In this document: in pieces, positions 13,201 to 17,731 of the stretch
How positions within the stretch are numbered: the stretch's first letter is position 1
How the letters are laid out: the number at the start of each line of letters is the position of its first letter
Assembly (NCBI GenBank): GCA_023459915.1
Contig: JAEWSN010000225.1
Location: 1-17,731 of the forward strand
From: Bacillota bacterium
GTDB taxonomy: Bacteria > Bacillota > Clostridia > DSM-8532
DNA length: 17,731 nt
Direction: 5' to 3'
Notes under the pieces: generated by a model
The model's input: only the letters and a program-made list of their open reading frames with translations
The model's database searches: none
Told to the model about the DNA's origin: nothing
Made by a program: the position numbers and the translations under genes

Positions 13201-14682
13201 GCGCGTTACGGGTTCGATCCGGACAGCACGCGACAGGCGCTGGTCACGCTGGAACGGGACCGTTTTTTGGTGCAGGCCCGGTTTGGCGAGGATGCGGAGG
13301 CGTCACGCTGGTGCCATCGGATTTTGTGGGAGCGGATGCGCAGGCAGGATATCCGGTCGCAGACCGCCGCGGTGCAAAGCGCGCCGGCCAGCGAATACGC
13401 GGCGTGGCTGCCCGGGCACCAGCAGGTGCTGGCGCAGGCAGGGCCGGCCGCGTCAAATGAAACGGCCAAACCGGATGGACCGGCAGCGGTCGGGGCAGTC
13501 CGCCCGAACATGCGGGCAACCGCCGGTACGGGGGCGGAACGGCTGCTGTCCGTGCTGTCCCAGTTCAGCGGCATGCCGTTTCCCGCCAGCTGGTGGGAGG
13601 AGGTGCTGTTGCCGGCCCGTGTGCCGAACTATCATCCCGGGTTGCTCGACAAGCTCTGTGCAACGGGTCGTGTGGCATGGCGTGCCCATCCGGATGCAGG
13701 GAACAAGGCCTTGCGCATCGCGTTTTACGCGGCGGAGTCCCTGCTTTCTCCGTCGCCGGCCGGCATGGAACCGGAAGAGGAGGCAAACAGTCCGGTTCAG
13801 GCGACGTCGCTCACGCCGGAGGCGGAACAGGTGCGGTCCCTGCTTGTGGACCGCGGAGCCTGCTTCACCCATCAGCTGACCAGCATGAGCGGGCTGCCGG
13901 TGACCGTACTGCTGCAAGCCCTGCATCTGCTGGTGCTGCGGGGCCTGGTGGCCAATGACGTGTTCGCGCCGGTCCGTTTGTTTCTGGAATGGGACAGCAT
14001 TCGGGATCCCTCCCGGTTCGCCAAACGGCTGGCCATGATGACGGCACGCATGGAAATGGGCAGGTGGGAGGCCGTTGTGCCCGTGCGGCCGGGAATGGCC
14101 GCCGAGCAGCTCCAACATTGGTTCCGGCGCTGGGGCATCGCCTGCCGGGAGGTTTCCCGGATGGAAACCGGCCTGCCCTGGATGGAAGCCTACGACTGGC
14201 TCAAGAATCTGGAGTTTGCGGGGAAAGCGCGACGCGGCTTGTTCTACGGCGGATTCGACGGCATCCAGTTTTTTCAGGAGGGGCTGACGCCCTCGTTGCC
14301 GCCGGGACCCGTTTGGCATGTGCTGACCGCATGCGACCCGGCGCTTGCCTATGGCGGCGTTCTGCCGCATGATGCCTGCGCGCTGTCCTTTGCGCGGGTT
14401 CCGGGGACCGTGGTGGTGCTGCGAGACGGCGTGCCCGTGCTGACGCTGGACCGCACGGGCACGGGCCTGCGCACCACCCTTTCGGACGGGGCGCTGGACG
14501 GGGCGTTGCGGCACCTTGTGCAGGCTTTCCGGGAGAAACGCTTCTGGCCTTCGGTCCGGCATCTGCGGGTGCGTACGGATCTGTCGGCGCCGGATCTGAA
14601 GATGCCGCCGGAGCGGTTGTGCCAGGTGCTGGCGCAGGCTGGCTTCGAGCGGGAACCCAGCCGGATGGTGTTGCGAAAATGA
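10225..14682 (+). CDS. lhr: Full-length Lhr superfamily 2 helicase
   Basis: Lhr is an ATP-driven 3'-to-5' helicase associated with DNA repair; the long form carries a C-terminal extension, and the E. coli form has been reported to act as a uracil-DNA glycosylase. At 1485 residues this is a long Lhr, near the roughly 1540 of E. coli. The helicase core has APTGAGKT (46-53), VSPLKAL, TTPESLYLLL, DEIH (171-174), LTATVRP, ATATLELGIDVG and QRLGRAGHR (364-372). The Lhr-specific winged-helix and core domains follow, and the C-terminal half includes PASWWEEVLLPARVPNYHPGLLDKLCATGRVAW. A linker rich in Ala, Pro and Thr interrupts the C-terminal half near residues 1070-1100. The ATG at 10225 has GGAGG 7 bases upstream. 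No disruption is seen. It converges on the sugar operon. The family is firm; glycosylase activity is not shown by the sequence. Confidence 0.94.
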   Translation: MRIADGLEGFHPAVAHWFRTRIGVPSAPQREAWPHITAGRSVLVTAPTGAGKTLAAFLVALDQLIREGLDGPLPDELQVLYVSPLKALNNDINRNLAQPLSEIRAICEDWHMPFPVIRKAVRTGDTPSSERQAMLRKPPHILITTPESLYLLLTSPKASALLTTVRTVIVDEIHAVLGSKRGAHLALSLARLAHMAPPALVRIGLTATVRPVDVASRFLGGYNDAGMPNPVTLVAPVLQKWKDLRIEMPVEDFRSLETGSVWPEVYDTVARLVKAHTATIVFVNNRATAERIAANVNDVTGEETCVPHHGSLSKERRRQIEERFKEGDLRCMVATATLELGIDVGQVDLMIQISAPITIAGGLQRLGRAGHRLDAVSRGRVIPKTRGDLFKSLYVSREMLNGRIEATRLPREPLDVLAQHVVSMSCTASWSEEALMGLLRHAASYKDLRLRDLRRVLSMLAGDDEHREDIPAKPRIAWDRVKGTLEGTPYSRMLAISAGGTIPDRGLFPVVLADGGTRLGELDEEYVFESRPGDVFMLGNAPWRMERIDRDRVVVSPAASTHGAETPFWRGDGLGMPLEQGLRYGQFVREMEARLLAGTLPQALAEEGLLDDRGIANLLQYLSDQREATDVLPTDRQIVMETVADGAAGVTVILHALFGGRVNATLETLLRHVMENTLKLRVYTTHTDELILLYLYGVPDEVPPFFSLLSPDEVEQTLLRILPSSSRFSITFRYNAYRALMMGTRKHGARLPLWIQRLRSVEALEQAIRSTDHPLLVETMRECMEDAFDLRGTAQVIRDLQDGTITVHPVQSWYPSPFAAEVMLRFEGDLVYEPAAPHPGGITKPVVSGMDALHLEDPIALPVPDAETVRRVVADQDPFPRFLQAQTEQEVHALLLMYGDLAWDIPADTTDAASQRLWTHLQSLLAQERVRRTATPCVRWFAREEEALYMAAAGDALPGGQASGLWTREEAIARVLRRHARFSGPFAEADVRARYGFDPDSTRQALVTLERDRFLVQARFGEDAEASRWCHRILWERMRRQDIRSQTAAVQSAPASEYAAWLPGHQQVLAQAGPAASNETAKPDGPAAVGAVRPNMRATAGTGAERLLSVLSQFSGMPFPASWWEEVLLPARVPNYHPGLLDKLCATGRVAWRAHPDAGNKALRIAFYAAESLLSPSPAGMEPEEEANSPVQATSLTPEAEQVRSLLVDRGACFTHQLTSMSGLPVTVLLQALHLLVLRGLVANDVFAPVRLFLEWDSIRDPSRFAKRLAMMTARMEMGRWEAVVPVRPGMAAEQLQHWFRRWGIACREVSRMETGLPWMEAYDWLKNLEFAGKARRGLFYGGFDGIQFFQEGLTPSLPPGPVWHVLTACDPALAYGGVLPHDACALSFARVPGTVVVLRDGVPVLTLDRTGTGLRTTLSDGALDGALRHLVQAFREKRFWPSVRHLRVRTDLSAPDLKMPPERLCQVLAQAGFEREPSRMVLRK

Positions 14683-14771
14683 CAGGACATCGCCCGGCAG
14701 GGGAGCGGATGGCATGGGGTGCCGAATTCTGTCGGGACGTCGGTAATCTGCCGGGACGAAGACCCAAGGGC
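14683..14771. other. Convergent intergenic gap between lhr and the AraC gene
   Basis: These 89 bases lie between two convergent stop codons. I see no hairpin followed by a T run on either strand. A short direct repeat is present: CTGTCGGGACG at 14729-14739 and CTGCCGGGACG at 14748-14758, 19 bases apart with partly matching flanks. Nothing else is recognisable. Confidence 0.5.
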
Positions 14772-15656
14772 TCAGGGATCCGAAGGGGCCGCTTCCCTGC
14801 GCACCTGGCCCGGGGTTCGCCCCTTGTGGGTGTGGAAGACCCGGTCAAAATAGTGCACATTGCCAAACCCCACCCGTTCGGCGATCTCCGTGATCGTCAG
14901 CGAGGTGTCCCGCAACAGCCGTTCCGCCTCGTTGACCCGGTACAGATGCAGGAAGCTGACGAAGGTGATGCCCGAAAAAGCCTTGAACTGACGGCAAAAA
15001 TGATATGGGCTCATCCGCGCGATGGCCGCGGCATCGCGCGTGGACATGGACTGCGCCGGATTTTCGGCCAGTTGGGCGAACAGGGGGGCCAAATCGCGTC
15101 CAAGCCGCTGCTGCGCGGAGGGCGCGGCACGTTCCGCCGGTGGGGGCACCAGACGTGTCAGCAGCACCACCAGCTGTTCCAGATGGGTCCGAATCATCCA
15201 TTCGTGCCCGAGCCGTTTTTCCTGGTACTCATCCAGAATGTCGTGCACCACCCGCCGGATTTTTGCGGAGGAGGGCGCGCCCCGTTCCAGCTGATGTGGA
15301 AACTGGAGCCGGTTCTCCAGCAATGGCCGGATGAATCGGTGGTAGTCCGGGTGCAGGGTGATGGATTCCAGCAGGCGCCGCTCATAGACGATGGCGTCAT
15401 ACGCCACCGTCTGGCCGGGTTCCGCCGTGGCCGAATGGAATTCGAAGGGGTTGACGAACAGGATGTCACCTTCGGCGACGGCATAGGATGTCGTGCCGAT
15501 ACGGAACACAGCCTCGCCCCGGGCGATGCGCAGAATCTCCAAATCGCCGTGGCAGTGGATGTCCAGCGCGTTTCCCCCTTCACTGCGGATATGGTGGATG
15601 CTGATGGGGAAATCCGGCTTTTCATGCCGCTCCACCCGGGGCGCAGGTGTGTCCAT
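14772..15656 (-). CDS. AraC-family transcriptional regulator with N-terminal cupin
   Basis: The 294-residue length is typical of the family. The N-terminal half holds an AraC-type cupin ligand-binding domain (DIHCHGDLEILRIARGEAVFRIG, then GDILFVNPFEFHSA). The last 100 residues carry the paired helix-turn-helix domain: first helices at AAAIARMSPYHFCRQFKAFSGITFVSFLHLYRVNEAERLL, second at SLTITEIAERVGFGNVHYFDRVFHTHKGRTPGQVRRE. The frame is open upstream to 15839, but those residues lie inside the oxidoreductase gene. The ATG at 15656 gives the normal family start and has GGAGG 12 bases upstream. The gene is last in the minus-strand operon, 7 bases after the oxidoreductase stop, and probably controls that operon in response to its sugar substrate; that role is inferred. 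Confidence 0.92.
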   Translation of the reverse strand: MDTPAPRVERHEKPDFPISIHHIRSEGGNALDIHCHGDLEILRIARGEAVFRIGTTSYAVAEGDILFVNPFEFHSATAEPGQTVAYDAIVYERRLLESITLHPDYHRFIRPLLENRLQFPHQLERGAPSSAKIRRVVHDILDEYQEKRLGHEWMIRTHLEQLVVLLTRLVPPPAERAAPSAQQRLGRDLAPLFAQLAENPAQSMSTRDAAAIARMSPYHFCRQFKAFSGITFVSFLHLYRVNEAERLLRDTSLTITEIAERVGFGNVHYFDRVFHTHKGRTPGQVRREAAPSDP

Positions 15657-15663
15657 GCTCTCG

Positions 15664-16824
15664 CTATACCTCCGAGACCGTGATCCAGCGCGATTCGGCG
15701 ATGGACTTGTCAACGGCGTCGAGCACCTGACAGGCCTTGACGCCGTCCGTGAAGTCCGGTGCGGTGGCGGTGTCATGGGCGACAGCCTGGGTGAACTCAT
15801 GGAATTCATGGACAAAGGTGTGCTCGTATCCGATGACATGGCCCACCGGCCACCAGGCGGACATGTAGGGGTGACAGCCTTCCGAGGCCTGAATGGTGCG
15901 GAATCCGCCGATGAGCGCGTCGTCGGTCGCGTCGTGGAACTGCAGTTCGTTCATGCGTTCGAACGAGAACCGCAGGCTGCCCTTGCTGCCATTGATCTCG
16001 AAGGACATGTCATTCTTGTGGCCGGCGGCAAACCGGGTGGCTTCAAAGGAACCCAGCGCGCCATTTTGGAATTCGGTGAGAAACAGCGTGGCGTCATCCA
16101 CCGTGACCGGCTTCATCACCGCGTTGCCCGAGGAGGAGGCGGTGAGCCCCTGCATCACGCCCACTTCCGGGCGTTCCGTGACAAAGGTTTTGTTCATGCC
16201 GATGACGCGGTTCATGTCGCCCACCAGGAAGTGGGCGAGGTCGATGAGATGCGCGCCCAGATCGCCGTGGGAGCCGGAACCGGCAACCTCCTTGTCCAGC
16301 CGCCAGACCAGCGGGAACATGGGATCGATGATCCAGTCCTGCAGGTAGGAGGCCCGGAAGTGGTGGATTTGGCCGATGCGACCCGCGTCGATGAGCTGTC
16401 TGGCCAGCAGGATGGCCGGGGCGAACCGGTAGTTGAACCCGATTTGGTGCTTCACGCCCGCCGCCTGCGCGGCCGCGAGAATTTCCCGCGCGTCGGTGAC
16501 CGTCAGGGCCAGGGGCTTCTCGCAGAAGATGTGCTTGCCGTTTTTCGCAGCGGCGATGGCGATTTCGCGATGGACATTGCTCGGCGCGGTGATGTCGATG
16601 ACATCGATGTCCTTGCGGGCAACGAGCTTCTCCCAATCGGTTTCGATGTCCTCGAACCCGAATTGATCCGCGGCCTGTCGAACCCATTTGGCATCCCGGC
16701 CACACAGGGCCTTGAGGTTGACACGCACGTCGGAGGGGAAGAACATGCCCAGACGCTGCAGGGCGTTGCTGTGGGCCTTGCCCATGAACTTGTAGCCGAC
16801 CATGCCGATATTGATCGTTTTCAT
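15664..16824 (-). CDS. Gfo/Idh/MocA family NAD(P)-dependent oxidoreductase
   Basis: Members of this family oxidise or reduce sugars, inositols and their derivatives with a nicotinamide cofactor. The 386-residue protein has an N-terminal Rossmann fold (TINIGMVGYKFMGKAHSNAL), the cofactor and substrate-contacting EKP motif (E102-K103-P104 in FCEKPLALT), and the catalytic-region motif SHGDLGAHLIDLAH (D188, H192, D195). The frame runs upstream to 16947, but the ATG at 16824 has AGGAGG six bases before it and starts exactly at the Rossmann fold. The gene sits between a TIM-barrel isomerase/epimerase and an AraC regulator, fitting a sugar or glycoside oxidation operon of a type common in Paenibacillaceae. 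The substrate cannot be read from the sequence; the family is firm. Confidence 0.94.
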   Translation of the reverse strand: MKTINIGMVGYKFMGKAHSNALQRLGMFFPSDVRVNLKALCGRDAKWVRQAADQFGFEDIETDWEKLVARKDIDVIDITAPSNVHREIAIAAAKNGKHIFCEKPLALTVTDAREILAAAQAAGVKHQIGFNYRFAPAILLARQLIDAGRIGQIHHFRASYLQDWIIDPMFPLVWRLDKEVAGSGSHGDLGAHLIDLAHFLVGDMNRVIGMNKTFVTERPEVGVMQGLTASSSGNAVMKPVTVDDATLFLTEFQNGALGSFEATRFAAGHKNDMSFEINGSKGSLRFSFERMNELQFHDATDDALIGGFRTIQASEGCHPYMSAWWPVGHVIGYEHTFVHEFHEFTQAVAHDTATAPDFTDGVKACQVLDAVDKSIAESRWITVSEV

Positions 16825-16840
16825 CTCATGCCTCCTATGG

Positions 16841-16886
16841 AAAAGGCACGCCGTACGCTGTTGTGAAGCCGGCGCGGCGTGCCTTT
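16841..16886 (-). terminator. Terminator-like hairpin between the isomerase and oxidoreductase genes
   Basis: Read on the minus strand, AAAGGCACGCCG (16886-16875) pairs perfectly with CGGCGTGCCTTT (16853-16842) around a 21-base loop and ends in four T residues. It lies 87 bases after the isomerase stop and only four bases before the AGGAGG ribosome binding site of the oxidoreductase gene (16831-16836). There is no room for a promoter between the hairpin and that gene, so a partial terminator, attenuator or RNA-stabilising stem is more likely than a complete stop. Confidence 0.55.
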
Positions 16887-16973
16887 CATGAATTTGATGT
16901 TGGACAGGGATGCCTGTTGTTGCTGTTCTGCCCTTCCCGCGGGACAAGCCGGGGATTGGTGGCAGTCAGAACC

Positions 16974-17731
16974 TTATGCCCACCACATGCCGCCGCGGTC
17001 CTCGAACATCATGGCGTCCTTGAGGAAGGCGATGGCTTTCTGCAAGCCCTCGTTGACGCTCATGAGGCTGTCCTCGTGCTCGATGGAGATGGCGCCGTCA
17101 TAGCCGACCAGGCGCAGGTTGCTCATCATGTCGCGCCAGGTCTGCATGTCATGCCCGTAACCGACGCTCCGGAACACCCAGGAACGCTTGATTTCGTCGC
17201 CGTAGTGCTTCGTGTCGAGTACGCCGTTGACCTTGCAGTTGATTTCGTCGATGCCGGTGTCCTTGGCATGGAAATGGTAGATGGCCGGTCCGAGGTCGCG
17301 GATGGCGTGGACCGGATCGATGCCCTGCCAGAACAGATGCGACGGATCGAAGTTGGCGCCGATGATGTCGCCGATGGCCAGACGCAGCTTCTTGAGGGAA
17401 TCCGGATTGTAGACGCAGAATCCGGGATGCATTTCCAGCGCAATTTTTTTCACGCCGTGCTCCTTGGCGAAGGCGGCGGCCTTTTTCCAGTAGGGGATGA
17501 GGACGTCATTCCACTGGTATTCGAGAACCGCCAGGAAATCTTCCGGCCACGGGCAGGTGACCCAGTTCGGGTACTTGGCGCCCGCGTGGTCGCCCGGGCA
17601 GCCCGAGAAGGTGACGATGGTCTCGATGCCGAGCTTTTCGGCCAAGAGGACGGTGTCGTGGAATGCCTTGTCGAATTTCGCGGCGATGTCCGCCTGGGGA
17701 TGGACGGGATTGCCATGGCAGGACAGCGCGC
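16974..17731 (-). CDS. Sugar phosphate isomerase/epimerase, TIM barrel (5' partial)
   Basis: About 251 residues are visible and the frame stays open to the window edge, so the N-terminus is missing; a TTG at 17645 is internal because coding similarity continues upstream of it (ALSCHGNPVHPQADIAAKFDKAFHDT). The protein belongs to the xylose isomerase-like TIM-barrel superfamily, which includes sugar isomerases, epimerases and inosose-processing enzymes. Candidate metal ligands are the Glu of ALEMHPGF, the Asp and His of NFDPSHLFWQGID, the His of YHFHAKD and the Glu of AISIEHED. It is the first visible gene of the minus-strand operon, 149 bases upstream of the oxidoreductase. Sequence alone does not separate isomerase from epimerase or lyase activity, so the substrate is unknown. 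Confidence 0.88.
   Translation of the reverse strand, partial: ALSCHGNPVHPQADIAAKFDKAFHDTVLLAEKLGIETIVTFSGCPGDHAGAKYPNWVTCPWPEDFLAVLEYQWNDVLIPYWKKAAAFAKEHGVKKIALEMHPGFCVYNPDSLKKLRLAIGDIIGANFDPSHLFWQGIDPVHAIRDLGPAIYHFHAKDTGIDEINCKVNGVLDTKHYGDEIKRSWVFRSVGYGHDMQTWRDMMSNLRLVGYDGAISIEHEDSLMSVNEGLQKAIAFLKDAMMFEDRGGMWWA

Noticed and set aside
14619..16866. Plus-strand open frames of 354 and 457 codons opposite the AraC and oxidoreductase genes
   Set aside because: Both minus-strand proteins are complete with good ribosome binding sites and clear domains; the plus frames show no recognisable domain.

Overview
The window is 17.7 kb of GC-rich bacterial DNA, densely coding, with no gap between genes longer than about 150 bases. 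It reads as a mostly ordinary chromosomal segment. The run phoH, 7TM-HD phosphodiesterase (yqfF/pgpH type), ybeY, Gram-positive-type dgkA, together with a pair of DUF881 membrane proteins and a catabolic operon of sugar isomerase, Gfo/Idh dehydrogenase and AraC regulator, suggests a high-GC Bacillota (Firmicutes) member, possibly near Paenibacillaceae or Alicyclobacillaceae. This is inference from gene content and order; no 16S or other marker is present.

Layout, plus strand (1-14682). The window opens inside the C-terminal end of a probable cell-wall amidase whose tail overlaps the start of ligA (NAD-dependent DNA ligase). An extended -10 promoter at the end of ligA probably starts a new unit: an HD-GYP phosphodiesterase followed by two tandem DUF881 proteins. 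A 49-bp inverted repeat separates these from phoH, the 7TM-HD protein, ybeY, dgkA and an M50 site-2-type protease. Most of these genes overlap or nearly touch, as expected for co-transcription. Two further copies of the same palindrome (TGGGGTCAGACCCCA) separate the protease gene from a very long helicase gene, full-length lhr (1485 aa). The theme is housekeeping: DNA ligation and repair, RNA maturation, lipid recycling, intramembrane proteolysis and probable cyclic-dinucleotide turnover (an HD-GYP and a PgpH-like HD protein within 5 kb).

Layout, minus strand (14772-17731). Three genes converge on lhr. In transcription order they are a TIM-barrel sugar phosphate isomerase/epimerase (its start lies beyond the window), a Gfo/Idh/MocA oxidoreductase and an AraC-family regulator with an N-terminal cupin. 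They look like a small sugar or glycoside oxidation operon. A 12-bp hairpin ending in four T residues sits between the first two genes, directly against the ribosome binding site of the second.

The unusual points are small: the palindromic repeat family at two operon joints; a five-copy 24-bp tandem repeat with an A-AAA-AAG slippery heptamer in the 3' end of the 7TM-HD gene; an HD-GYP gene whose best ribosome binding site points to a CTG codon; and the hairpin in the sugar operon. I saw no CRISPR array, tRNA, rRNA, phage or transposase gene, and no clear novel defence or biosynthetic system.
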